Shown here: positions 17,026 to 25,361 of the stretch, one piece after another
Layout: each line of letters starts with the position of its first letter
How positions within the stretch are numbered: the stretch's first letter is position 1
Assembly: GCA_965262485.1 (NCBI GenBank)
Contig: OZ253540.1
Coordinates: 3,100,001-3,164,000, forward strand
Direction: 5' to 3'
Source of the DNA: Bin87 sp965262485
GTDB lineage: Bacteria; Chloroflexota; Dehalococcoidia; Lucifugimonadales; UBA3495
Length of the DNA: 64,000 nt
The notes under the pieces: model-generated
Databases searched by the model: none
What the model saw: the letters and a program-made list of their open reading frames with translations, nothing else
Told to the model about the DNA's origin: nothing
Program-made: the position numbers and the translations under genes

Positions 17026-18315
17026 ATGGCCGCCATTCCCGCCGTATTGAAACCCCCCTGGCTACGCACCTATGCCACCGTGATATTGGCGGTATCGATG
17101 GCAGTGAACCTGATCACCAGCTTCTCGCTGTATGTTCAGGCGTTGACGATACCAGGCATGAAGTTGGCCTTCAGCCTCACGTACACCCAGGCGTTTGTGC
17201 TGGTGGCTGCATTGTCGCTGTCGCGGGTGGTTTCCGGACTGGTGTCGGGAATACTGGCTTCCCGCTACGGGGGCCGGTGGTTAATCATCGTCAGCCTGAT
17301 GAGTTCGACGCTGGCAATGTGGCTGTTGGGATGGTCTCCGAATTATTGGGTCGCCATGGCGGCGATGATAGTGGTGGGGTTCAGTTCGGGGTCGGCGCTG
17401 ACTCCGATGATGGGGATGCTGTCTCCGTGGTTCCGGGCCACCGACCGGGGCATTGCCGCGGGTTTGGCAGCCGCCGGCGGAAGCCTGGCAATCGTAGTCA
17501 TCGGTTTGATGTTCCCGCCCCTGACCCGGTTTTTCGGTGAGGATGCCTGGCGGTTCGCGTGGTACATCCTGGGCGGCTGCAGCCTGCTGATTGGACTGGC
17601 GTGCGTGGGTTTCATCCGCGAGGCGCCGTCAACGCCCACGCCGGTGACCCGGACGGCCGAGGCGGTGACCCGTCCGCCGGTTCGGGGCAGCCGGTGGCCG
17701 ATAGCCGTGTACACCAACCGGGCTATCTGGCACATCACTGCAATGGCGTTCTGCTCCGGCTGTGTGCAGGGCATCCTCACATCGTCATTTGGGTCGTACC
17801 TGGAGACGGAACACGGCGTGCACGTCAGCACGGTGGGCATCCTGTTCATGGTGATCGGGGTTCTCAGCATTATGAGCGGGATCGTACCGGGCGGGTTGTC
17901 CGACCGGTGGGGGCGCGGGATGGCGTTTGGCGCAACATTTTTGATCCAGGGCGCCAGCCACGCGTTGTTCTGGCTGGTTCCGGAGCTGCCGGCATTTGTG
18001 ATCGCGTCGATATTGACCGGGTTGGTCATGCGGGCCACCTACACGCTGTGCGCGGCATCGGCGGGGGACTATGTTCCGGTGTACATGGCGCCGGCGGCAT
18101 TTGGCCTGATGGGGATGGGAGCGGGCATCGGCAGCACGCTATCGCCGGTTATCACGGGGCCCATCGCCGACGCAACCAATACGCTACAATGGTCGTTCGC
18201 GATGTCAACGGGGATGGCGCTGGCGGGTGCGTTGCTGGGATTCGTGCTGTATTTCAACAGCCGTCGAACGGCAACCACGCCTCCCAACCCCACGGCGGCG
18301 GCGGCGACTGTTTGA
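17026..18315 (+). CDS. MFS transporter (OFA/MCT-like)
   Basis: The 429-residue protein has twelve predicted membrane helices, the MFS loop motif as GGLSDRWGRGMAFGA between helices 8 and 9, and a Gly-rich helix 4-5 region (SSGSALTPMMGMLSPWF, AAGLAAAGGSLAIVVIG). The pattern fits the oxalate/formate antiporter-like and monocarboxylate group, so an organic acid is a likely substrate. It is followed 51 bases later by a PIG-L deacetylase gene in the same direction. A parallel frame in 17559-18374 is a shadow. Confidence 0.85.
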   Translation: MAAIPAVLKPPWLRTYATVILAVSMAVNLITSFSLYVQALTIPGMKLAFSLTYTQAFVLVAALSLSRVVSGLVSGILASRYGGRWLIIVSLMSSTLAMWLLGWSPNYWVAMAAMIVVGFSSGSALTPMMGMLSPWFRATDRGIAAGLAAAGGSLAIVVIGLMFPPLTRFFGEDAWRFAWYILGGCSLLIGLACVGFIREAPSTPTPVTRTAEAVTRPPVRGSRWPIAVYTNRAIWHITAMAFCSGCVQGILTSSFGSYLETEHGVHVSTVGILFMVIGVLSIMSGIVPGGLSDRWGRGMAFGATFLIQGASHALFWLVPELPAFVIASILTGLVMRATYTLCAASAGDYVPVYMAPAAFGLMGMGAGIGSTLSPVITGPIADATNTLQWSFAMSTGMALAGALLGFVLYFNSRRTATTPPNPTAAAATV

Positions 18316-18366
18316 TGAGGCCAATGTGGGACGGTTCACGAGGCGAACTGGAGATCACACAATTTG

Positions 18367-19083
18367 ATGCGTGAACAAACGGACGGCGAATTTGCTCGCG
18401 GGATGGTGGTGGTGGCCCACGCCGATGATGCCGAGTGGGGCTGCTCGGGCACGGTGGCCCGCTGGTGCGCCGAGGGTTGGGACGTGGTTTACGTTCTGTG
18501 CACCGACGGCAGCAAGGGCAGCGAAAATCCGGAGATTACCGGCGAGGAACTGGCGAAAATCCGCAAACGCGAGCAGCAGGAAGCCGGCCGGGTTCTGGGT
18601 CTGACCGACGTGGTGTTTCTGGGCCATCCCGACGCATATCTGGAGCCCACCCTGGCGGTGCGCAAGGATATTACGCGGGAGATTCGGCGGCACCGGCCCG
18701 ACGTTTTGATCTGTATGAACCCGGTGCGTCGGCTGACGGGAGACGGTCACATCGGCCATCCGGATCACTTTGCGTCCGGGGAGGCGGCGATGTCGGCGGT
18801 GTTTCCGTCGGCGCGGGACCGGCTAACCTTTCCCGAGCTGCTGGAAGGCGAGGGCCTGGAGCCCCACAAGGTAAAGGAACTATGGGTGATGGAGCACGAG
18901 GAGCCGGATCGATACGTTGACGTTTCGGATCACATCGACACGGCGGTGGCAGCGTTGCAGGCTCACCGCAGCCAGGTTGAACCGGACATTGCAGACCGCT
19001 ACCTGAGAGAGGGCCGGCGCCGCAACGGGCGGAACATCGGCGTCGAGTATGCCGAGGCGTTCAAGCGGTTCAGGCTGGCCTAG
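18367..19083 (+). CDS. PIG-L/LmbE family deacetylase
   Basis: The roughly 238-residue Zn-dependent N-acyl-glucosamine-type deacetylase has zinc ligands in VVVAHADDAEWGCSG (AHxDDxE; here Ala where most have Pro) and in GHPDHFASGEAA (HPDH). The KRKREQQEAGRVLG-like helix (IRKREQQEAGRVLG) and FLGHPDAYLEP are also typical. Substrates of the family include mycothiol and bacillithiol precursors and other GlcNAc conjugates; which one here is unknown. Start chosen at ATG 18367; TTG 18364 is directly adjacent. Confidence 0.88.
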   Translation: MREQTDGEFARGMVVVAHADDAEWGCSGTVARWCAEGWDVVYVLCTDGSKGSENPEITGEELAKIRKREQQEAGRVLGLTDVVFLGHPDAYLEPTLAVRKDITREIRRHRPDVLICMNPVRRLTGDGHIGHPDHFASGEAAMSAVFPSARDRLTFPELLEGEGLEPHKVKELWVMEHEEPDRYVDVSDHIDTAVAALQAHRSQVEPDIADRYLREGRRRNGRNIGVEYAEAFKRFRLA

Positions 19084-19281
19084 AGTGAGGACAATTGGAA
19101 AATCAACCCGTCGTTCCTGCGAAAGAACGTCACCCCGTACTTGATACGGGGCAGGAACCCATAAAAGCCTCTGAGATAGGAACGTTGGTCCGGTTTTACG
19201 CTCGCTGGATTCCCGCTTTCGCGGGAATGACGGTATTTGTCAACACGCTCTGGAGTAACGACAACGCGGCCGGCGGGTGGA
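19084..19281. repeat. Palindromic repeat with internal CCCCGTACTTGATACGGGG hairpin
   Basis: A member of the GTCATTCC family at about 19095-19247: left arm with CCTGCGAAAGAACGTCACC and the TACTTGATACGGGG hairpin (about 19132-19150), right arm GGATTCCCGCTTTCGCGGGA at 19207-19226 and the common end GACGGTATTTGTCAACAC. No gene. Confidence 0.8.
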
Positions 19282-19851
19282 TCATTCCTCCCGGGCCGGG
19301 CGGCGAGGGTGCCGGAATATCGCTCCCAGGGGAATTGCGAGGCCGGGCAGCAAAGGCGTGGACAACGTATCGTCGATGCCCAAGGTGGCGCGTTCGGTGT
19401 ATTCGCCGTCCCGCAATGCCAGTTGGGAAACGGTATCGGCTGCCGGGTCGATAATCCAGTATTCCTGCACTCCCGATTCGGCGTATATCTGCCGTTTTCG
19501 CACCAGGTCTCTGGAGCGGTCTGACGACAGGATTTCGACAACGATGTCGGGTATGCCTTCAACGTGAACCACACCGCCGATATCGGTGCGCCCGGCGAGG
19601 ATGACAACGATGTCCGGCTCCATAGCGCGGTGCAGGCGTGGGGACAAAATGGTAGTTATCTGGTGATGCAACTCGCCGACAAGCGACTCCGAGGTGTGAC
19701 GATAATCCTCAATGTACCGGCAAAACTGATGCACCAGGAATTGGTGGTCTTTGCTACCAGAGAACGGAACAATGTAAAGCACACCATCGTCCAGTTCCCA
19801 TTTGCCATCGGTCTCGCCGAGAGCAAGGAAATCGTCGAGGGACATTCGCAT
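19282..19851 (-). CDS. Uma2 family endonuclease-fold protein
   Basis: The 189-residue protein has the PD-(D/E)xK core of the Uma2 family: EPDIVVILAGR and IPDIVVEILSSDRSRDLVRK, then YAESGVQEYWIIDPAADTVS. The VVEILS...K and GVQEYWIID strings are the family's diagnostic features. Uma2 proteins are abundant in Cyanobacteria and Chloroflexota; their targets are unknown. The start is the outer of two nearby ATGs (MRMSLDDFL); the inner at 19845 is equally possible. It is monocistronic, between two repeat regions. Confidence 0.85.
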   Translation of the reverse strand: MRMSLDDFLALGETDGKWELDDGVLYIVPFSGSKDHQFLVHQFCRYIEDYRHTSESLVGELHHQITTILSPRLHRAMEPDIVVILAGRTDIGGVVHVEGIPDIVVEILSSDRSRDLVRKRQIYAESGVQEYWIIDPAADTVSQLALRDGEYTERATLGIDDTLSTPLLPGLAIPLGAIFRHPRRPAREE

Positions 19852-19909
19852 TCCAGTGCGGAGTTTTGAAGTCTGCGTTGTTATGGCAACCTCTGGGACC
19901 GACGTTATC

Positions 19910-20030
19910 AGGGCCTGTGCAAAGTCTCTTGCATCCGCTCATGGTGAGCTTGTAGAACCATAGGCGACCGTCCTTCGACAGGCTCAGGACGAGCGGGTAG
20001 GGTCAACTCCTGCAACTTTGCACAAGCCCT
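19910..20030. repeat. 120-bp inverted-repeat element, copy 1
   Basis: Ends AGGGCCTGTGCAAAGT (19910-19925) and ACTTTGCACAAGCCCT (20015-20030) pair with one mismatch. The inside holds a second nested inversion, CCGCTCATGGTGAGCTTGT against CTTCGACAGGCTCAGGAC. A second copy with different outer arms is at 62486-62605. Confidence 0.8.
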
Positions 20031-20056
20031 GCTGACGTTATGCGCTGGCAGTGGCT

Positions 20057-20917
20057 TTAGCGCGGTTTGTGGGCCGATACCTTCACGCTGGCCACGTTTA
20101 GAGAGACATCGTTTTCGTCGCATTTCAGGTCATCTTCCGTGGTGGAGATGTCGGTGAAACCGGCGGCAACCATGCGGGCCAGGTAGGTCTCGCGGTATTC
20201 CGCGCCGCCAATGCAGGACGCCCAGGAATCGGCATCAACCAGGGTGGGGCCTTCGGCGGTGAGGGCCAGCATGTCCGAAACGTGGAGGCGTCCGCCCGGC
20301 GTCAACACGCGGTAGGCTTCCCGAAACACGGCGTCTTTATCGGGAGACAGGCAGATGACGCAGTTGCTGATAACTACATCCACGGCGGAATCGGGGAGCG
20401 GGATGTCTTCCAGATGGCCTTCGATGAACTCCACGTTGGACAAACCCATGCGGTCGCGGTTGGTGTTGGCCAGCGCCAGCATCTCGGGAGTCATATCCAG
20501 CCCGAAAACGCGGCCCGACTCACCCACCTGCTCGGCGGCGATGAAGCAGTCAATGCCGCCGCCGGAGCCCAGGTCCAGCACGGTTTCGCCGGGGCGCAGA
20601 TCGGCCAGCGCGGTGGGATTGCCGCATCCCGCCGAGGCCGCCATTGCCTCTACCGGCAAGCCCTGGATTTGGGCCTCGTTGTACAGGGCCATCGCGTGTT
20701 CCGTATCCGCCGGGCCGCAACAGGCGGCCGCCTCGGTGTGGGCATGAGCTTCGGCGGCGCAGTCGGCGTTGCCGCAATTGCCGTTGCCGCAGTTCTCGGA
20801 GCCACATTCGAATTGAGGGGTTATGTCTGTCAGCTCGATCACCCGGAGGGCGCGTTGGCCGTACTGTTGCTGCACGATGCGCCGGATTTCGCCGGTGTCA
20901 GCGTTGTTGATGGTCAT
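20057..20917 (-). CDS. arsM: Arsenite S-adenosylmethyltransferase
   Basis: The 286-residue methyltransferase has SAM-binding LDLGSGGGIDCFIAA, GLDMTPEMLALA and SNCVICLSPDK (family consensus SNCVINLSPDK), all typical of bacterial ArsM. As(III)-binding cysteines are SAGCGNP, NCVI and ASCIGGA. It methylates arsenite to volatile or less harmful species. A Cys/His-rich insert at about residues 38-68 (CGSENCGNGNCGNADC, then HAHTEAAACC) is unusual and may bind extra metal or arsenic. AGGAGGTG lies 8 bases before the ATG at 20917. No arsR or arsB neighbour. Confidence 0.9.
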   Translation of the reverse strand: MTINNADTGEIRRIVQQQYGQRALRVIELTDITPQFECGSENCGNGNCGNADCAAEAHAHTEAAACCGPADTEHAMALYNEAQIQGLPVEAMAASAGCGNPTALADLRPGETVLDLGSGGGIDCFIAAEQVGESGRVFGLDMTPEMLALANTNRDRMGLSNVEFIEGHLEDIPLPDSAVDVVISNCVICLSPDKDAVFREAYRVLTPGGRLHVSDMLALTAEGPTLVDADSWASCIGGAEYRETYLARMVAAGFTDISTTEDDLKCDENDVSLNVASVKVSAHKPR

Positions 20918-20958
20918 GGTGTCCGCACCTCCTGAACGTGTTGGCTCGATTACTCCCT

Positions 20959-20987
20959 ATGCTACGCACGTTAGGGGCAAGCGTCAA
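20959..20987 (-). promoter_or_regulatory. Sigma70-type promoter for arsM
   Basis: On the minus strand TTGACG (20987-20982), 17-base spacer, TAGCAT (20964-20959). The predicted start is about 20952, giving a 35-base leader to the arsM ATG. Confidence 0.65.
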
Positions 20988-21079
20988 ACCGAGTTATCTT
21001 GGTGATGGACCGGAGAGTATGCTGAAAGCAGCTGGACGGAAACTTTTCAGATAGGGTAATCAGGCGAGTTGCCACGATT

Positions 21080-21304
21080 CTACCCGGAAAGAATCCCCCG
21101 TATCTGCAACTGCTGTTTCAAGTATCCCATGCTGTGGTTGCCTTTGATGGCGTTGCAGGTATGGCACATCAATTGCAGGTTGCCGACGGAATCCTGGCCG
21201 CCTCGAGACCGGGGGGTGATGTGGTCGATGGTCAATACGTGCAGGGGCAGTTCGTACTCACAGCCGATGCACCGACGGTTCTGGCTAACGTAAAGCAGTT
21301 CTTA
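21080..21304 (-). pseudogene. HNH endonuclease C-terminal fragment, cut by IS
   Basis: The minus strand is open from the IS edge to a TAG at 21080-21082 and reads ELLYVSQNRRCIGCEYELPL, then HVLTIDHITPRSRGGQDSVG, NLQLMCHTCNAIKGNHSMGY and LKQQLQIRGILSG. CIGC, DHI, MCHTCN and KG form an intact HNH/zinc module with the His-Asn pair. The 5' part is missing: the frame stops being homologous exactly at the IS boundary, and nothing on the far side of the IS continues it. Such modules occur at the C-termini of helicase- or methylase-type proteins, so this may be a relic of an earlier restriction locus. Confidence 0.78.
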
Positions 21305-22166
21305 GAGCCTGTCTACGATCTCTGAAATAGGTTAAGTTGAGGCTATTATTCAGGGGAGGGTAATCATGTCTCATTCCTATCCCAGCGACATCAGCCGGGA
21401 GCAATTCGCCCGTATTCTGCCGACGCTGGAGTCGGCCCGCCGCCGGACCAAGCCCCGCACCGTGGACTTGTATGACGTTTTCTGCGGTGTGCTATATCTC
21501 CTGAAAAGCGGGTGCCAGTGGCGAATGATACCCGCGGACTTCCCCGATTGGCGCACCTGCTACCAGTATTTCCGGCAATGGAGTGAGCGGCCCGACCCGG
21601 AGCAGGATTCCATTCTGGAACAAGTCCTAAAAAAAATCGGTTGGCGCGGCCCGACGCAGCAATGGGCGGAAAGAGCGGACCAGCTTCTGTATCGTGGACT
21701 CCCAGAGTGTCAAGAACACGGACAGCGCCGAGCACAAGGGCTATGACGCGGGCAAGAAGGTATCCGGAATCAAGCGACACATCGCGGTGGATACGCAAGG
21801 ATTGCCCCATGCGATCCACATAACCACGGCCAACGTCACCGACCGGGCTGGGGCTTTGGCGATGTTTGACCGGCGCCGAGACGGCCTCAGTCAAGTGCAG
21901 AACGTGCTGGTGGACGGGGGTTACACCGGAAAGCCCTTTGCTGCTGCGGTGCAAAGCTTGTTGGGAGCCGCGGTGGAAGTGGTGAAACGCAGCGAACTGC
22001 ACACCTTCGTGGTGCTGCCGAAGCGATGGGTGGTGGAGCGGTCTTTCGCCTGGCTGGAGAAGTGCCGCCGCCTCTGGAAGAACTGCGAAAGAAAGCTCAA
22101 TACCAGCCTGCAAATGGTGGTGCTTGCCTTCATGGTGCTAATCCTCAAAAGATTGTAAACAGGCTC
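21305..22166 (+). mobile_element. IS5-family insertion sequence, 862 bp
   Basis: The left end GAGCCTGTCTACGATCTCT and the right end (reverse complement GAGCCTGTTTACAATCTTT) are imperfect terminal inverted repeats. TTA flanks both sides (21302-21304 and 22167-22169), a 3-bp target duplication as known for IS5-family members. Two overlapping transposase frames lie inside. Size and frameshift layout fit the IS427-like subgroup. It interrupts an HNH gene and abuts a MITE. Confidence 0.9.
21366..22158 (+). CDS. IS5-family transposase, orfA/orfB joined by frameshift
   Basis: OrfA starts MSHSYPSDISREQFARILP at 21366 and covers the N-terminal DUF4096-like domain (KSGCQWRMIPADFPDW). At an A8 run (21629-21636) homology moves to the next frame. 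There, RTSFCIVDSQSVKNTD supplies the first catalytic Asp, NVLVDGGYTGKPF the second, and WVVERSFAWLEKCRRLWKN the Glu with its Y/R-type helix, ending at 22158. Joining by a +1 (or -2) slip on the A-run is the expected programmed mechanism for this subgroup, so the transposase is probably active and not a pseudogene. OrfA alone would end at 21746. Confidence 0.85.
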
Positions 22167-22168
22167 TT

Positions 22169-22289
22169 AGAAACTATCTCAAAACCCGCCATGCTCTCCA
22201 AAAGTCCAATTGCAGACAGGGTGAGTCGTGGATTCCAGCCTGCGCGGGAATGACGGGTTGGGCGGGTCGCCAGTTTTGAGATAGTTTCT
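22169..22289. mobile_element. 121-bp MITE with 17-bp perfect TIRs
   Basis: AGAAACTATCTCAAAAC (22169-22185) is exactly complementary to 22273-22289. TTA occurs at its left edge (shared with the IS duplication) and right edge (22289-22291). The interior carries a partial GATTCCAGCCTGCGCGGGAA unit. It has no coding capacity. The right TTA supplies the TAA stop of the methylase gene, so its insertion may have reset the protein's C-terminus. Confidence 0.8.
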
Positions 22290-24319
22290 TAGTCGTCGCC
22301 GAAAACCTCGGCCTCTCGCTGCCGAAGCTGAGCCAGCATCGTGGCACTCTCGGCCAGTGAATCCAATACGACACGATAGTCATTTGTCAATTTATCTATC
22401 AAGTCCGCCTTGTTGGTTTCGCGCTTTGCGAGCGGAATCAACACTTGGCTCAGTTCTGATGTGCGGATACGATTGTGTGAAGCAGAAGTGCCCGACGTAA
22501 GGCTGTGGATCTGATTTTGCACCGCGTGTGTCTGCAGCATATAGGCCAGCATATACGCATCAACGCCGTCTTTAACTTTCATTACTTCGAATTCAGACGA
22601 ACACAGAGTTTTTATTCCAAAATCCGGCGTGACACACACTCTTGGAATTCTCGGATTGATTCGAGCAAATAAAAGCTCACCTGTTTCTGTCGGAATTCCT
22701 GGTGTTTTGGGCGAATAATCAAATACGCCACTCACGTTCACCAATCCCTCTCCGAATATGTGAAGGATCGAAATAAATGCCCACCCGTTACGCCAGTGCT
22801 CGGGTTTTCTATCGCGAGAGCAAAACTCCACCATCTCTCGAAGAGGTACCATCTCAAATTCCACATTCCTTCCAATCTCCGCAACGGTCTCTATACGCGT
22901 GGCACTGTAATGCTTTGGAGTCCAATTTCCACGGAACACGGCGGGTTCTTTAACCATCACGCATGAAGGGGTAGAGGACAATATCCCCGTGTCTCCGGAA
23001 GGAAGTTCACCCCGATGTTCGGCATAAGTCGCCGCGATAGCAGGGAGTTCGTTCTTGCCGCACGGAGTCTTGATTTGCACACCTTTCCTAGAAGACACCT
23101 CAAATCCGAGGTGATTAGCTATTCCCATGAACACCGGCAAGTTAGCATCTGTCCGACCTTTTTGAAGGTACAAAATCGCAGTTTTAGTCCTAGTGCCCGC
23201 TTGGGCAAACGTGCTTGCGGGTAACTCAATTACCGCGCGCAAGGTAGACCTTACTGTCAAGTTATGACGAAGCAGGGCAGCGATGCCTTTGGATGAGATA
23301 ACGCTATCTGGTACTATGATCAGCATACGTCCCCCATCCCGAAGGAGACGTAATCCACGGTCTACAAACAGTAGTTCAGAATCTATGGAGCCAGCAGTAC
23401 GACGAAGGCTGCGAAAAAAGGGAACGTTGTCCCCACATACGTCATGCACATACGTATGGTCAAACCTTGCCCCGAATGGCGGATTGGTAAGGATAATATC
23501 TACTTTCCCGTTCACGATATCTAGGGGTGAGCCTCTCTCTAACGAGTTGCCCAGAGTGATACGATGCTCATCCACGTCGAATAGCCCTAGGTTAAGCGTC
23601 GCCAATCTAACCATACGCTCGACCTTGTCTTGCCCAAACAATCTAATCCGTCCAGGGTCAACAAGGGCTTTGTCCCGGGCGAGTTGATAGACAGCACCCA
23701 AAAACGACCCAACACCACAAGAAGGGTCCACGACCGTCAATGGTTTGTCAGGATCGTTGGCTGAAGAATCTTCGGCCAAAATGTCTCGCAGGGCTAGTTC
23801 TGCCATGAAGTTGGTAACTTCGGGTGGGGTCATGAATTGCGCATCCTCTACGTTGCTACGAAAATTATCGCGAACAAAGTGCCCGAATGCTTCGTTGAGA
23901 ATATCGAACGGGTGACCATACCTTCGCACATCAAACGCCAAGTCGATGCCGCGTTGAACCAATCTCACCATGTCGACGGCCATTGTTTCGTCGCCCTGAC
24001 GAATCGCTAAAGCGGGTTGAGAACCGAAGATGGTATTCCCGTCGCCCAAGCGATACTGAGGCAGAACCACCGTTTCTGAGAATGCTTGTTGTAACTCAGA
24101 CACCAACGTGCATGATTCCGCCGTCGGAAACCTTTGTATCTGACCCGTTTTGAACGCTAGGTAGGTAGCAAAGAGTTTAGCAACCTCGTCTAGCTTGGCG
24201 TTGGAGTCGTCAAGACGCCCCGACCGATGGAAGCTTTCCCTCAATTCAGAGAACGCATCATAGGTGCTTGCATGACCTTCACGGAATGCGTCAGCCCATG
24301 TGGATTGATCTACCATCAC
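22289..24319 (-). CDS. N-6 adenine DNA methylase (HsdM-like) with C-terminal specificity region
   Basis: The 676-residue protein has an HsdM-like N-terminal helical domain and SAM motif I DPSCGVGSF at 198-206. Catalytic motif IV is NPPFG at 279-283, as in gamma-class N6-adenine methylases. Residues from about 430 (VKEPAVFRGNWTPKHYSATR) to the end look like a type I S-type target-recognition region with a coiled-coil terminus. It can therefore act alone as a modification enzyme for the restriction gene divergent from it at 24622. The region is visibly more AT-rich than its surroundings, suggesting transfer. Its stop codon is formed by the adjoining MITE duplication. Confidence 0.87.
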   Translation of the reverse strand: MMVDQSTWADAFREGHASTYDAFSELRESFHRSGRLDDSNAKLDEVAKLFATYLAFKTGQIQRFPTAESCTLVSELQQAFSETVVLPQYRLGDGNTIFGSQPALAIRQGDETMAVDMVRLVQRGIDLAFDVRRYGHPFDILNEAFGHFVRDNFRSNVEDAQFMTPPEVTNFMAELALRDILAEDSSANDPDKPLTVVDPSCGVGSFLGAVYQLARDKALVDPGRIRLFGQDKVERMVRLATLNLGLFDVDEHRITLGNSLERGSPLDIVNGKVDIILTNPPFGARFDHTYVHDVCGDNVPFFRSLRRTAGSIDSELLFVDRGLRLLRDGGRMLIIVPDSVISSKGIAALLRHNLTVRSTLRAVIELPASTFAQAGTRTKTAILYLQKGRTDANLPVFMGIANHLGFEVSSRKGVQIKTPCGKNELPAIAATYAEHRGELPSGDTGILSSTPSCVMVKEPAVFRGNWTPKHYSATRIETVAEIGRNVEFEMVPLREMVEFCSRDRKPEHWRNGWAFISILHIFGEGLVNVSGVFDYSPKTPGIPTETGELLFARINPRIPRVCVTPDFGIKTLCSSEFEVMKVKDGVDAYMLAYMLQTHAVQNQIHSLTSGTSASHNRIRTSELSQVLIPLAKRETNKADLIDKLTNDYRVVLDSLAESATMLAQLRQREAEVFGDD

Positions 24320-24350
24320 TAGCTCCTGCTTTCAAGTAGCTTCGCTTTGA

Positions 24351-24362
24351 CTACGATAGTAG
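24351..24362. promoter_or_regulatory. Candidate controller-protein operator
   Basis: CTACGATAGTAG is a perfect 4-4-4 palindrome in the 79-base divergent gap between the methylase and the HTH gene, where a C-protein operator would be expected. Assignment rests on position and symmetry only. Confidence 0.35.
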
Positions 24363-24398
24363 CCCATACGGCATGATTATTGGACTGATAATATCACC

Positions 24399-24629
24399 AT
24401 GATTGGGATTGCGCACCAATTTGGAAAGTTGATCCGGGCCCGACGCCTTTCTCGGCACATTTCACAAGATTCTTTGGCTGGACTCGCCGGGCTAAACCGC
24501 GGCTACGTAGGCAGGATCGAGAGAGGGTTAGCTAGTCCTTCGCTGGAAACGGCCCACCGTCTGGCCAATGCACTTGGTGAGTGCCTTCCATCTCTAATCG
24601 CCGAATGTATGAGGGATAACCATGACTGA
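24399..24629 (+). CDS. XRE-family HTH regulator, C-protein-like
   Basis: The 76-residue protein is a single Cro/C1 helix-turn-helix: IRARRLSRHISQDSLAGLAG followed by NRGYVGRIERGLASPSLETA. Size and layout match restriction-modification controller (C) proteins. It overlaps the endonuclease start by 8 bases (24622-24629), and the methylase lies divergent 80 bases away. As in known systems it would delay endonuclease expression until methylation is complete. Confidence 0.82.
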   Translation: MIGIAHQFGKLIRARRLSRHISQDSLAGLAGLNRGYVGRIERGLASPSLETAHRLANALGECLPSLIAECMRDNHD

Positions 24630-25287
24630 CCAGCGTGCGAGGGCAGCACTTAGCCTACTCGATCTTCATTATGAGTCCTTCTACGCGGCGGAATCTTACG
24701 CCTCAAAGACAGGACACCCCGTACCTACGGATACCCGTGGTTGGTCCCAGATACTGGTCAGCACGTTGTGCGGCATAAGGGGCTTGGAGAGAAAGAAGGG
24801 CCCGGATTTGAAAAACGGTTCGGATGTGAAAGGTGCTAATACATGGAAAGCCATAGATACGCCGCGTTTCAACGGTGTAATCAAAGCTGGCACTTTGGCT
24901 AGTACGTCAGGTCAATTGGCTAGCCTTGACGCCATGCCCAACTTGTATCTAGTGTTGTGGGATGAAACTAAACGCAAAACTGCACGTTGCAGGATATGGG
25001 TAGTACGTCCTAGAAGTGATCAGGTTTTTAGGGCTATCTGCACGGAATGGTATGCCAAACGCGGAAAGGGAGAGATCAAGAGCAATAATTTTCAACTTCA
25101 TCCACCTAGAGGGCAAGATACGGACATAATCCGCAACACTTGTGGCAACCTATCATACCCTCTTTATTTCAGTGCAGAGCGCACGCGCGCGAAGCGTTAC
25201 ACACTACTGCGATATGACCCAAAAGCACTCATCACCGGAACGTGTTCGAATCCTACTCAGCCCGCTTCTAATCCTGATGGAAAATAG
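24622..25287 (+). CDS. Probable type II restriction endonuclease, MamI-like
   Basis: The 221-residue protein has no membrane segment. It contains LERKKGPDLKNGSDVKGANT, where D-x-K elements could form a PD-(D/E)xK active site, then TPRFNGVIKAG, LYLVLWDETKRK and CRIWVVRPRSDQVFRA. These strings resemble what I recall of the MamI endonuclease family, but I could not check this. Position settles the role better: it overlaps a C-protein gene and diverges from a DNA methylase. It should cut unmodified DNA at a site shared with the methylase; the site cannot be read from sequence. Confidence 0.62.
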   Translation: MTDQRARAALSLLDLHYESFYAAESYASKTGHPVPTDTRGWSQILVSTLCGIRGLERKKGPDLKNGSDVKGANTWKAIDTPRFNGVIKAGTLASTSGQLASLDAMPNLYLVLWDETKRKTARCRIWVVRPRSDQVFRAICTEWYAKRGKGEIKSNNFQLHPPRGQDTDIIRNTCGNLSYPLYFSAERTRAKRYTLLRYDPKALITGTCSNPTQPASNPDGK

Positions 25288-25361
25288 TTCATACTACCGA
25301 AATAATAGATGGCGCATACCATCTTGGGAGAAGACATTACCAAAAGAGGAGCATACCCACC

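Noticed and set aside
21134..21325. Plus-strand small ORF over the HNH remnant
   Set aside because: The minus strand gives the intact zinc/HNH motifs; the plus frame is a shadow.
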